A stretch of DNA of 64,000 bases from Chondrus crispus (taxonomy: Eukaryota; Rhodophyta; Florideophyceae; Gigartinales; Gigartinaceae). A model generated the notes under the pieces. It saw only the letters and a program-made list of their open reading frames with translations, ran no database searches and was not told the origin of the DNA. The position numbers and the translations under genes were made by a program. Location: positions 62,001 through 126,000 of the forward strand of contig NW_005179146.1 in the NCBI RefSeq assembly GCF_000350225.1. Reading direction: 5' to 3'. Of the stretch, positions 1 to 10,073 are shown piece after piece. Every line of letters starts with the position of its first letter. The stretch's first letter is position 1.

Positions 1-1159
1 AGGACCCCGAGGTTGTACATCGCATCGACGTCGTCAGCCTTCTCGATCGCCCTTCCATACAACTCCGCCGCGCGTACCGCGTCACGCTCCACTCCTTCTG
101 CCCCAGTATCGAAAAGGAACCCGAGGTTGTACATCGCATCGACGTGATCAGCCTTATCGATCGCCCTTTCATACAGCTCCATCGCGCGTACCGCGTTACG
201 CTCCACTCCTTCTGCGCCATTATTGAGCAGGAACCCGAGGTTGTTCATCGCGCTGGCGTGATCAACCTTCTCGATCGCCTTTCGTACAGCTCCATCGCGC
301 GTACTGCGTCACGCTCCACTCCTTCTGCGCCAGTATCGAGCAGGACCCCGAGATTGTACATTGCATCGACGTTGTCAGCCTTCTCGATTGCCCTTCCATA
401 CAACTCACTCGCGCGTGCCGCGTTACGCTCCACTCCTTCTGCCCCATTATCGAAGAGGAACCCGAGGTTGTACATGGCATCGAAGTGATCAGCCTTATCG
501 ATCGCCCTTTCATACAGCTCCATCGAGCGTACCGCGTTACGATCCACTCCGTCCGCGCCATTATCGAGCAGGAGCCCGAGGTTGTTCATCGCACCGACGT
601 GATCAGCCTTCTCGATCGCCCTTTCGTACAAATCCCTCGCGCGTACCACGTTACGCTCCACTCCTTCCGCGCCATTATCGAGCAGGACCCCGAGGTTCAA
701 CATCGCCCCGACGTGATCAGCTTTCTCGATCGCTCCCTCCCAGAGCTCCTTCGCTCGTGCCGCGTTTCGGTCCACTCCGTCCGCACCATTTTTGAGCAAG
801 AAGCCGAGATTGTTCATCGCGCTGACGTCGTCAGCCTTCTCGATTGCTCTTTCGTACAGCTCCATCGCGCGTACCGCGTTACGCTCCACTCCTTCTGCGC
901 CATTATCGAGCAGGACTCCGAGATTGTACATTGCCTCGACGTGATCAGCCTTCTCGATCGCTCTCTCCCAAAGCTCCTTCGCTCGTGCCGCGTTACGCTC
1001 TACTCCTTCTGCGCCGTTTGCCATCAAGAGACCAAGATTGACCATCGCCCCGACATGCTCACCCTTGTCAATTGCTCGCTCGTAGAGGCCCACAGCCTTG
1101 GCTGCGTTGCGTTCAACACCTTCTTCCCCCTTCCCCATGACGATGCTATGACTGTACAT
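1..1159 (-). CDS. Sel1-like repeat protein A (3' end outside the window; one frameshift)
   Basis: Solenoid protein of Sel1-like (TPR-related) repeats; family members usually act as scaffolds or adaptors, but nothing here names a partner. The start at 1159 (MYSHSIVMGKG) is chosen because paralogue B starts identically and the repeats begin at once; the frame is open further upstream but without repeat similarity. At least ten units of 38 residues are visible, consensus GAEGVERNA-RA-ELYERAI then K-AD-V-AM-NLG-LL. No signal peptide is seen. Around 275-279 one C of a CCC run is missing compared with sister repeats, so the reading frame shifts; repeat coding resumes perfectly in the new frame and continues to base 1. 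This is either a recent inactivating deletion or an assembly error. The 5' leader just upstream matches that of gene B. Sure of the family, unsure whether it is functional. Confidence 0.8.
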
Positions 1160-3937
1160 TGCGAGGCAGTCGTTGTATTCTGTGTGATGGCGTGGGCAAC
1201 AGAGCTGGACGTCCGTGAGAATTGTAAATTTTGTATGAATCAAAAAATCATACCACTGTATTCCGAAATGCATGTCAATCGCGAAGTGTCCAGAAATGAG
1301 CACTTCGGGCGCCATTTCGGGAAGACAAGCCTGGCGAAACCTCCACGAGCTGCGATTCCCGAGCCCCTGAAGGATCGACAAGTAGGAGGAGCCAGAACAA
1401 TAACACGGGTCGAACAGAGAAGAAAATGAAGATGCAATGAGGACGGGGTTCAACACTGAAGAAGATTTGTCTCGCATGTTGTAAAGAAGCTCCTCCTCTT
1501 GAAGCAGGAATTGTTGCAACATAACTGCTTCTATCGCTTCTCTGCGCATACACCTATAAGAAACGTCCGTTCGTGGCGAATGCAGTAGATGGCTTCAATC
1601 GTTCTCAATCTGGAAGTCTTTTAGGATGCGCCACTATATTCGTCAAGCAGGCGCTTTGCCGTGGCTTTACCCACTCATCATGGGCCCTACAAGAACGCAA
1701 GAATTAGAGAACCCCCTGAATGCTAGGGGTATTTTGCCGCACTGCATCCCCGTATGCATGACTCTCTAGGTGATTGCAGATATAGAAATGGGCGACGTGA
1801 AATTTAGAGGCAGCTTACTTGTGCGGAACAGGTATGCTTGCAGGAAAGCGAAGGTTGAAGGAGAAGATGGCAGCACGTGGGGGTGTTTTCAAGCTATGTT
1901 TTCCAGACATGAGACGAGGACAGATCTTCTCGCTGGCGGGACCATGTACTCTTGGTCAAAGGCGTTGGAAGCTCGAGTCTTGGTACGCGGCTTACCCTTG
2001 AGCTTGGATTGTTTTCGTGTTAGTGAATTGAAGAGGTATTATACGTGCGTGATAAGTAATGGATAGGCGCAACACGCTACATCTTTGGATCGCATACCAG
2101 GCTGGTGGATGTCGAGCTTTAGTGCGTGGAACTGATGGCACTAAACATCTTGACTTGTTTATTCCTGCATTGGAACATATCAATTAAGGATAGGATGAAT
2201 CAGTGTGATGCATGTTTGCCAAAAGTGTACAGATGTTTGGGCTTCGCAGTTTGGAAGTACGTGAAGGACAGAGGAGATGGATTATCTTGGATTCGTGCTC
2301 TATGAATGTTACTATGACCCTCTGGGGAACGCTCCCAAATTGCTCCGTCAAACAGATCTGAGACCAGGGATACACAGTAGCGGTTTAAAATCCGCTTGCA
2401 AAGGAATGCTGATTCAAACCAGCTTCAAATTCAAGCATTGCATCTTTTCGAGTAGGGTTCTCTCGGCTTTTCAAAAGATGTTGGACTCCTTTCTGAATAT
2501 TCTGCTTTTGAGACAAGGATGAAAGCAGGGGTCTACATGATGATAGTTCTGCTAGCGGCGTGTGTGATTGACTCAGAAACGAAAGCTTGGTGCGTAGGCG
2601 GTTGTGAGGTTTTGGTTGTGGTAGTTCAAAATTGACCCTCTGTTGCTTGGCGCATGGGAGACGGAATTACTGTTGCGATAACCTTTCAGTGCGCATATTT
2701 ACAACACCGAACTGATAAGCATTGAAGTGGCACTTGAGGTCGTCGTTTGCATGCAGGAAAAAGGGCAGCACCCATCCTTTTACTTTGCAAGGCGTATTGT
2801 ACGGTAATGGTGAACATGGTACTAGTGAATTTCACCACTGTCGCAAATTGCGCTTTTCACCTGGAATTGGTTCCACAGGAGGACGCACCGGGCGCAATCG
2901 TATAGAGAAATCGGAGGCGGGATGGTTTAAAGTTGAGGTATGCGTATTGTTTCCGCGATAGTTGTGAATGCACAGGGTGTAAAAATGAATGGTTTCGCCG
3001 CATGTGTTCTTTGGCGGTCATGTTGGCAAGCGGTGTGGTGCTGTAAAAGTGAGTTGGATACGCTATGACTGCCGAGACAGAGGTACATAGGCATGGTATC
3101 GCGGTATGATTATTAGCAAGCAGGGGATGGGGACTACGATGTTGGTCGTGTTAGCGGGAAAGGAGTAAGAGATGGATTCAAGTGTATTGAAAAGATTCCA
3201 CTTGAGTAACTGCTCAAAGTGGTGCCAGATTCCACACGCTTACACATTATCGAGGTTACACGATTGGTGAATAAGTATGATAGGGCGTTGGCGAGCGTTT
3301 TGAGAAGTACGGTAACTGTATAGGCATCATCCCTTGTATCTGTTGGACGGAACAAGCAGTAGATTGGTGGCTGTGGAAGTGAGACGGGATAAAAGATCTC
3401 GAACCCTGCGTTGGAGGCTGTCGTAAATCAGCATTAAAGCAATATTGAGTGCAAGGAGTAATGTAGGTATGATGTGTGTTTGCAGGAGCATACACTGCAA
3501 TATACATGAGCTGGGCACTGCCGATTGCGGTTGTGGGCGCGAAATGCATCGTTCCCGACGAGAACTGAAGGCGTGGGGTATGTCTAGGCGTTGTCCACGT
3601 CGTATCCCTTGGTTATACCTCGGATGGGACACAGCGGCGTGTAAGTGGATGTGGAATGAATGGCATGAAAAGATCTAGACTCTGCGTCAGAAGCAGCCGC
3701 TCGGTATGAAATGGGTGTTACCCATTTTCATGGACGGTGTAGCGTGCAAGAAGTATGATGCGTGTTGCAGGAAAGTGTAGATGAGTTGTACGCGCCCGAT
3801 TGGAGGAAGGCGAAGGAAGGTTTAAGAGGGGGAAGAAGTTGGTCGGTGTGGGGTAAATCAAATTGAGGAAGAGTGAGATAGCGGTGAAGATAGCGGTGAA
3901 GATAGGGGTGAAGATAGCAGTGAAGATGTAAGGTTGG
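1160..3937. other. No gene recognised
   Basis: After about 90 bases of leader homologous to Sel1 gene B, nothing recognisable. Only short open frames occur and none shows a known motif. Base composition is ordinary. A run of 12-base repeats related to GATAGCGGTGAA lies at about 3889-3930. Confidence 0.5.
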
Positions 3938-4733
3938 GTGCGAAATAATGAACTCATACGAATGCCTCATATGCGGTTGTGGCAAGGTGTGGCAAGGTGG
4001 AAGGGAGGTTTTGAGGATGGGTGGCGGAGAGAAGAGCAAGCCAAAGTTGGACGCAGGGTTAAACCCTTCCCGCAGAGCATATGCACCTTCTTGAGTCGCG
4101 CTACATGTTTGCGACCAAGCGGCGGCGGACCGTGCCCGGTCGCTGTTTCCGCGTCTCCGCGCCGCGCACGTTCCCCGCCCGGCCGTTCACCGCCGCCCAC
4201 ACAGCCGTCCCGCCGCCGCGCGGCAGCGCGCGCGCGCCCCGCGCGGCGCGTGCGCGCGATATTTCGCCCGAACGGCCGGCCCGTCCGGCGCGCGGCGGTT
4301 GGCCGGATGTTTGTGCGGCGGTGCAACGTCGGCCACGCGTTGCGCATGCACGCCCGATTGAATATCTCCGCGCCGCGTCTGAGCCGCGCGGACANNNNNN
4401 NNNNNNNNNNNNNNNNNNNNNNNNNNNNNNNNNNNNNNNNNNNNNNNNNNNNNNNNNNNNNNNNNNNNNNNNNNNNNNNNNNNNNNNNNNNNNNCCTTCG
4501 GCGCGACGCGGCGCGCCTTCGCCACGCGCGCGCTGCCGCTCTCGCGATGCGCGCGCTTTCGCCCGAATATCTCTCGCCTTTTTGCGCCGCGCTGGCGAAA
4601 AAGGCCAACCCGCCCCCGAGATTGTGCCCGTCCGCGCCGGTGCGCCGCGCGCGCCGCAGATTGCGCCGGAGATCCGCGCCGGAGATCCGGGCCGCGGCGC
4701 ATGTGCCGGCGCGCGCGCCGGGCGCGCCGAGAC
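3938..4733. other. Very GC-rich segment around an assembly gap (N 4395-4494)
   Basis: Exactly 100 N (4395-4494) mark a gap of unknown true size. The flanks are extremely GC-rich and low in complexity (strings of GCGC and GCCG), so long open frames exist on both strands by composition alone. Short AT-containing words such as GAATATCTC and TTTCGCCCG recur on both sides of the gap. I read it as the promoter-proximal CpG-like region of the gene at 4946, not as coding sequence. Confidence 0.55.
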
Positions 4734-4742
4734 GCATAAAAG
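4732..4742 (+). promoter_or_regulatory. TATA-like box of the CXXC protein gene
   Basis: CATAAAAGG sits in otherwise extremely GC-rich DNA about 205 bases before the ATG at 4946, followed by a C-rich leader. The position would give a leader of roughly 175 bases. Start site inferred, not shown. Confidence 0.45.
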
Positions 4743-4945
4743 GAGACGGCGCACGCGGCAGGGGCGGGGGTGTTCGGGGTGAGGATCCCAGGTCACACAC
4801 AGAATCACCACTCTCACCCGCTCCCTCTCTCCGCACTTGCCTTCGCTCTTCCGCTCACTCGTTCACCCGCTCAGTGCCCCCCGCCTCCCCCGCCGCACAC
4901 GCCAATCTCTCCCCATCTCCCGGCCGCCACCCCCCCCGCACAGCC

Positions 4946-5290
4946 ATGGCCAAGCAAGTGACGCCCGCGGCGCCCGTGACGCGCTGCAAGAGCCGCCGGC
5001 CGCCGCAGTACCCCGTGTCGGCGAGCTGCTTCGACGAGCGCGGCGCGTGCACGCGCTGCCCGCACGTCAAGGGCAGCCACTCGGAGCTGTGGTCGCGGCA
5101 CCGCATGCGCGTGTGCCCGACGTGCGACCGCATCGTGCTGCCGACCTTCTGCTTCCGCTGCCGCGCCCACTGCGCCGGCACCGAGTCGTGCGTTGGCTGC
5201 GAGCCCGACCACGCCGCGCCCGACCCACCCCTGCCCAGACTAGACCCCGCCCCGCTCGTCGAGAACCCCGTCTCCATCATCGCCGCGTGA
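4946..5290 (+). CDS. Small Cys-rich (CXXC) probable zinc-binding protein, 114 aa
   Basis: Unrecognised family. The ATG at 4946 has a good context (CAGCCATGG) and follows a TATA-like box and a C-rich leader. The protein has eleven cysteines, eight of them in four CXXC pairs (residues 35/38, 57/60, 69/72, 82/85), enough for two structural zinc sites of treble-clef or zinc-ribbon type. The N-terminus is basic (CKSRRPP) and the C-terminal 25 residues are proline-rich and probably disordered. There is no signal peptide or membrane segment. It is convergent with the secreted-protein gene at 5443-6324, with only about 150 bases between the stops. Codon use is strongly GC-biased at third positions, as expected for a real gene in this island. 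Nucleic-acid or protein binding is a guess; no catalytic motif is seen. Confidence 0.7.
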   Translation: MAKQVTPAAPVTRCKSRRPPQYPVSASCFDERGACTRCPHVKGSHSELWSRHRMRVCPTCDRIVLPTFCFRCRAHCAGTESCVGCEPDHAAPDPPLPRLDPAPLVENPVSIIAA

Positions 5291-5442
5291 GACACCTCCT
5301 CCCATCTCCGTGTATGTGTGTGTACATTTGTGTGTAGTCAACGTCCTGTTTTGTTTTTATTTGTACCTAAAGTAGATAGCCCGCCCCCTGGAGTCGTTGT
5401 TGCTTTCTCGTAGAAAGAGTACGATACGCTCGCCCTGACGCC

Positions 5443-6324
5443 CTAAACCACAAACCGAATCTCCCCCAGAAGCCCCACCTCTTGCCCGCCGCTCCTCCCC
5501 CTCTTCACCACCTTGACCCTATCCCCCGCGCTCACCCTCAACGTCCACCGCGATCCCCCACATACCGCAAACAACCTCACCTGCACCAAGTACGTCCCGC
5601 TCTCTACGCGCGCTCCTCTCCCCCAGCTCACCACCTCGTTCCCGACCCCGTTCCCCCGACACCCGGCCTCCACATCCCCTCCAAACCGGCCCCCACTCTC
5701 ATCCGCCTCCCTAAACCGCGACAGCAGGCCTCCGCTGGGCGTCACCACGGCCAAGTCGAGGTCGTCCCCCTGGCCCTCCCAGCTCAGCTCCACCAGCAGC
5801 CGCGGCACGCTCGCCACGAACGCCACGCAGTCCTCGCCCCGCCTCTGCGTCTCCACCCGCACCCGCTTCCCCCCGCCGCGCACCACCTCATACCTGTGCA
5901 CCGGCACGCGCACGCACACCCCGTCCAGCGCCTCGGCCGCGCGCCCGCGCGCGCGCCCGCGCACCACCACGCTCTGCCCTAGCGCGCGCACGCGCCGCAC
6001 GCCGAAGAAGAAGCGGCTGAAGCCCTGTGCCGCGCGCGCCGGGCGCCACGCGGAGATCGCTTGCACCCCTGCGCGACGCCCCGGGACGGAGATCAGCGCC
6101 TCGCCCACAAGGAGAACGTAGCCCAGCCGCTCAGCCCCGCGGCAGATCGTCGGGCCCGGCGCGGCCACGAGCGGCGGCCGCAAAAGCAGCGGCAGGCCTA
6201 GCGTTGGGGCGCCGCCGGGCGGGCAGAGGCGGAAGCGGCACTTGCGCCCGCACGGCTGCGAACATGCGACCGGGAGGACGACAACGAGGACGAGCAGGAG
6301 GACCGAGGGGAGGAGGTGTGGCAT
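5443..6324 (-). CDS. Secreted protein with DUF2135/YfaP-like beta-sandwich domain, 293 aa
   Basis: The ATG at 6324 opens a clear signal peptide (MPHLLPSVLLLVLVVVLPVA, cleavage near residues 20-22), so the protein should enter the secretory pathway. A Cys-containing segment (residues 20-60) and a middle part with a VCVRV strand follow. Residues about 175-265 match the pattern of DUF2135 (YfaP-like) domains: a hydrophobic strand ending in W, the motif DDLDLAVVTPSGG (DxDL then V-x-PxG), ESGGRFGGDVEAGC, and a final GTYLVQVRLF strand. Such domains are common in bacterial envelope or surface proteins; function unknown, probably carbohydrate or protein binding. The gene is intron-free and lies tail-to-tail with the CXXC gene. 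Promoter: a TATATA inside a 20-base palindrome about 65 bases upstream. Domain assignment is by eye. Confidence 0.75.
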   Translation of the reverse strand: MPHLLPSVLLLVLVVVLPVACSQPCGRKCRFRLCPPGGAPTLGLPLLLRPPLVAAPGPTICRGAERLGYVLLVGEALISVPGRRAGVQAISAWRPARAAQGFSRFFFGVRRVRALGQSVVVRGRARGRAAEALDGVCVRVPVHRYEVVRGGGKRVRVETQRRGEDCVAFVASVPRLLVELSWEGQGDDLDLAVVTPSGGLLSRFREADESGGRFGGDVEAGCRGNGVGNEVVSWGRGARVESGTYLVQVRLFAVCGGSRWTLRVSAGDRVKVVKRGRSGGQEVGLLGEIRFVV

Positions 6325-6389
6325 TGTGGGAGTTGTCCTCTCGTGGTTGAAGAAGATGTGTCTGGAGGGTGCCGGAATGGGTCGCGCCG

Positions 6390-6409
6390 TATACCCTTCG
6401 AAGGGTATA
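6390..6409 (-). promoter_or_regulatory. TATA box embedded in a 20-bp perfect palindrome
   Basis: TATACCCTTCGAAGGGTATA is perfectly self-complementary and contains the TATATA read on the minus strand about 65-85 bases upstream of the secreted-protein ATG. A symmetric dimeric factor site overlapping the TATA box is the likely reading. Confidence 0.55.
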
Positions 6410-6411
6410 TA

Positions 6412-6446
6412 GGTATGAAGTTCATACTATGAAGTTCATACTATGA
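6412..6446. repeat. 14-bp tandem repeat, about 2.5 copies
   Basis: Unit TATGAAGTTCATAC is repeated head to tail. Each unit is itself a near-palindrome (GTATGAA-G-TTCATAC). It lies directly upstream of the palindromic TATA region and may be a cluster of dimeric binding sites. Confidence 0.6.
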
Positions 6447-6603
6447 AGAGTCTACAAGTGTGTATACCCATACAGTACATGTATTGGTACGGTACAAGCG
6501 TCATGTGTTGACACTGCCATCTATGGCGTGTTCTGATATTCGCGCCAAATATGATAGGCGCATAAGTGATCTCTGAAAATATGCGATACCCTTGTAACAT
6601 TAC

Positions 6604-8132
6604 CACCGCCGCAAGCCACGTGGGTAAATGTGGCGTCAGTGCGGCGGAGCCGGGCCTCGCTTGGAACACGGGCTTGGAACACGGAGAGGGGATGCGGTCG
6701 CGGAGGGAGGGAACGGCGACCGAGAAAAAGGGTGGATATTCCTTGGAGTCAACGGGCATTAGGTTTGCAAGAGACACAGAAGTATGTCCTCCTCGTACAG
6801 CATCAATACGGGATAAGGTCACATCCACATAAGACGCAGTTCTCTTGTTCTCTCTCCCGCTCGTGTCTTCCGTGGATGCCGCGGCATATGCCTTCCCCTA
6901 TTTTTTATGGCGGGCACGGGAATACCTGAGTGTGCTTGATCTGTGAGAACATAGTTGCATAATGCGTTTCTTGTTTGCAGAGACGGAGGTATCGCCGCTT
7001 ATTTGAGGTACCCTTCTTGGTGGCTCAATTTTCAAACATCACTTATGCATCTTCACGCCTTCGAACCTCTACGCCTCCCTCCTAGGCCACTCCTAGTGTC
7101 TAGACGATAAGTGACCTCATATGAGGTCACTTTTCAACTTATATTTTTTCTGGGCTTGTGCTTGCTCAACAAAGAAGGAAAAAGATACTCTCGCCACCGC
7201 GCAGTTGACTTTTGCGTTGCGGAAGAGTGGAGCTTGGTAAGATCTGCACGTCTTTTCCAGCCATTTTTAGAATGTCTAAAAAAGATATCTTCGAAACCAA
7301 AAAGGCCGGTTTAAAATGTCAACCGAGAAATGAAGCTTCATTGGAAACTTAGTCGTTCTGTGTATTCACAACTGCTTTCCCAATGCTTTGAAAGATGATA
7401 TTTTGCTGAGGGCATAAACGTTAAGGTTCAAACTAAACAAATGGCGTCCAAACTGACTTTATAAAGTTTCGATTTAATGAGGTTGTCCGTAAAGTCACGA
7501 AAACACGTGTTTTGGCCGCGAATTTGCTCGGATTTTCTGAAGGCAAAATTTTCAAACAGTTTTCCACTAGTTTCACATCCGCCTCATCACAGCAGTGCCG
7601 GATGGACCCGTCTTGACGGAAAATGAAGCAGGTCTTCCGTTCTTTTCATCAGCACAAACGAGCCTCAGACTGCACGGGTCGTATCGATATGCGTCATGGA
7701 CACGCCCCTATCGCTTCATCTGTGCAGAGTCCATCAATGGATGAAAGCGCGACAGAATCTGCCACAGATGCCGCCGAAGCAACTGCGAAAGATAGCCAGT
7801 ACAGTAGTAGCTTCTAAAAAGCGGTCCTCTCCATACGGACCCCCTCAGCCTGTCAAGAAGACGAAAACACATCGCTCTTTCGACTGAGAACCATTCTATC
7901 CTTGTGGCGAGCTACAATATTCGCTTCACCGGGTATTCGCGCAGGTGCACGTGATCCGTCGCGCGGCACAACGATGTACTGTACCAGACTTGCGTTTGTT
8001 GCGGGCAGGTACCTTGCTGGATGTCAGTCCGCAAAACTCGTGGTGGAATATTTCAAATTCGGGTTTACTTTTCGTCCAGCGAGTTTGTGGGCAAATGGAA
8101 AAAAACAACGCGTTATTTTACAGACAACGTTA
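6604..8132 (+). repeat. 1.5-kb dispersed repeat, copy 1
   Basis: This segment is repeated at 21483-22985 in the same orientation at roughly 90% identity, interrupted by small indels in both copies. It starts near GCCGCCGCAAGCC and ends near CAGACAACGTTA. Short frames such as VRKVTKTRVLAANLLGFSEG recur in both copies but no long frame is intact and I recognise no domain. No terminal inverted repeats or target duplication could be found. It could be a decayed non-autonomous element or a duplicated pseudogene. Confidence 0.75.
7109..7132. repeat. 24-bp perfect palindrome inserted in repeat copy 1
   Basis: AAGTGACCTCAT followed by its exact reverse complement. It lies in a stretch of about 40 bases that copy 2 (near 21964) lacks. 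The core TGACCTCATAT returns at about 8182, just beyond the end of copy 1, in another inverted repeat. Confidence 0.6.
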
Positions 8133-9774
8133 ATGTAAAAATATTTGCAAAAAAAGCTGGCCTTATATGAGGCCATGCTTGACCTCATATCCGTAACCTG
8201 AATTTTAACGATCACTACAGTGTGCACAAATTTCGGCGCTTCATAGGGATGCCTTGTCCGTTCCGGCTTGGCGGTGCGCAGGGGGTCGGCGGTTGCTTGG
8301 GTTTGCGGTGCCGCTGCGTATGCGTGTAGCGCGATCTAGTTTCAAGTCAGGCTGTCGTTGAGTTTTGCAGTGATGCGAAGCGGGCCATAACCTCATGAAT
8401 CCTAATCCTCATGGGGTGGTCTTACTCTTCGTCACAGTCGCGTCTCCTGAAAACTGTTGTTGACAGACCGTGTACTGGACAGTCTGTCCTTGTCGTCTGT
8501 CACTTCATAGCTCATTTTGTAGAGAATGTTCGGCCTTTAATTGAATATGATGATAGCTACTAAGCAGACGAGTCGACTGCGGGAGGTAGGAAACCCCGAA
8601 AGTGCTCTATAATTGCATATTGTCTTCAAACGTTCCACCGCCAATGAAATAAATGTAACCTGCATGTATCAATGCGCTTGGGGCACAAAGTGGTATGTTA
8701 CATCTTTCATAAGCACCAGAATATTGCTCTGGTATCCATAAAATTATCAAACCACAGCACCCTTTATTCTATATACTGCATCTGAAATAGCGGACTGCCA
8801 CGTTCGAGCATGAGTTGCGTAACATTCGCAACCGCCTAAAAAAACTGCATATTGGGAGGGATTGTGACTAAAACGATCTCCCAAACCAAAAATGTTATTG
8901 AAACGTCAATTCACCGTCTCTTCTTGCGCTCGAATTTTGGCCAGTAACATTTCATCTTCTCGCACCACATCAGCTCCAAGGATACAATTATCGTCCTTTT
9001 AGCCACCTTGACCCACAACTCTCTCCCTAGAACGCAATAAACCTTTCATACGCAGCCGAGACTTGGCGAGATCTAGGAAATCGTTACATGGAAATGGCCC
9101 AAACGATGAGATGATGTGCCCTGTAGCGATATACATGGCTCCTTCATACCGCAAGCCAGTTCACTTAATTTTTGGGAGTACTGTTACGGGCTGAATGGTG
9201 TGCGCTCGTCGATATGGAAGTCTGTACTGTCTACAGAGACTTTGTGGATTCAATAACGATCCCCTAAACCTATCGTGCCAGTTTAGCTTCCATAACATGA
9301 AACGAAATCAAATATATTATATATTTTGCCAGTTCGAAATAGGTTCGTGTATTGGACGCATATTAACTTCGTGTTCCCGGATAGGAAAGAATTTAAATGA
9401 ACAATTTAAAGGTCTGCAAGCAGATGAGCAAAGCACTACGACCATTTCCGGAACGTCTTTGCGTCTACTCCGGCAATGGTACGATGAGTGTTCTCAATGT
9501 CATACACCTTCACAAAAAGCGGTGAACAAAAAAGGTGAACGGGCAAGACGAGATTGGGATATGATGGCTGAGAAAGACTAGAAGCCGGGCACAAATGATG
9601 GAGGCTACGCCAAATAATTCCCGGAACCGCTTCCATTCGGACAAGGTGCTGGGACTGTGGCATAACGCCATGTGTCCACCAGTGTACATACTGTACTCGA
9701 ACACTCGAGTGTATATGACGAATACGGCATTGGCCAATTTCCAGTCCGAAAGGTAATTACGTTATCGCCCGGGA
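8133..9774. other. No gene recognised
   Basis: A short inverted repeat (TATGAGG ... CCTCATA) lies at about 8168-8191. Otherwise AT-rich sequence with only short open frames that match no family I know. Confidence 0.45.
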
Positions 9775-9779
9775 AGTTG

Positions 9780-10073
9780 TGTGAAAATAGTGAAGACTGA
9801 TCAGGTTGATCCTTACCTGCCGGGCCTCAGCATTTTGCCCGGTCGGTCTCGTTTATTTGGTATACCGCCGCGCAGTTCAATAACCCTAATTAAATGTCCG
9901 CCGTCGCCCGCCGGCGACTCCCGCCGGCTTACACGGCGACGGGGGAATAACCTTCAAAGACGGTTTCGTCCTGCACGGCGTGCTTAGGTGTTTGTCATAT
10001 TGGTCCCTATAGTCGGACCCGACTTTGCCCCTCGCGGGCTCTCTAGGTGTTGTATAGGCAGGGATTTCTCACA
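9780..10073 (-). repeat. 3' LTR of copia element 1
   Basis: 294 bp, about 97.6% identical to 15507-15800. Starts TGTGAAAATAG and ends TTTCTCACA on the plus strand. Target duplication AGTTG on the outer side. Confidence 0.93.

Noticed and set aside
1-1140. Regular 114-bp repeats resembling a repeat array or CRISPR
   Set aside because: Units are coding Sel1-like repeats without spacers.
485-1429. Long open frame antisense to Sel1 gene A (also 24488-25297 antisense to B and 47127-47423 antisense to C)
   Set aside because: The 114-bp unit is a multiple of three and has no stop in this antisense frame, so the frame stays open automatically. The peptide is a mirror of the repeat and has no domain.
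2378-2432. tRNA-like anticodon arm (AGCGG-TTTAAAAT-CCGCT) followed by a T-arm-like GCTGATTCAAACCAGC
   Set aside because: No D-arm, no acceptor stem and an eight-base anticodon loop; at best a chance or decayed fragment.
3938-4836. Several open frames of 170-450 codons on both strands across the N gap
   Set aside because: Extreme GC content keeps all frames open and the frames run through the unknown bases; only the CXXC frame from 4946 has coding character.
9195-9581. 128-codon frame
   Set aside because: No motif, no promoter and composition like the surrounding non-coding DNA.
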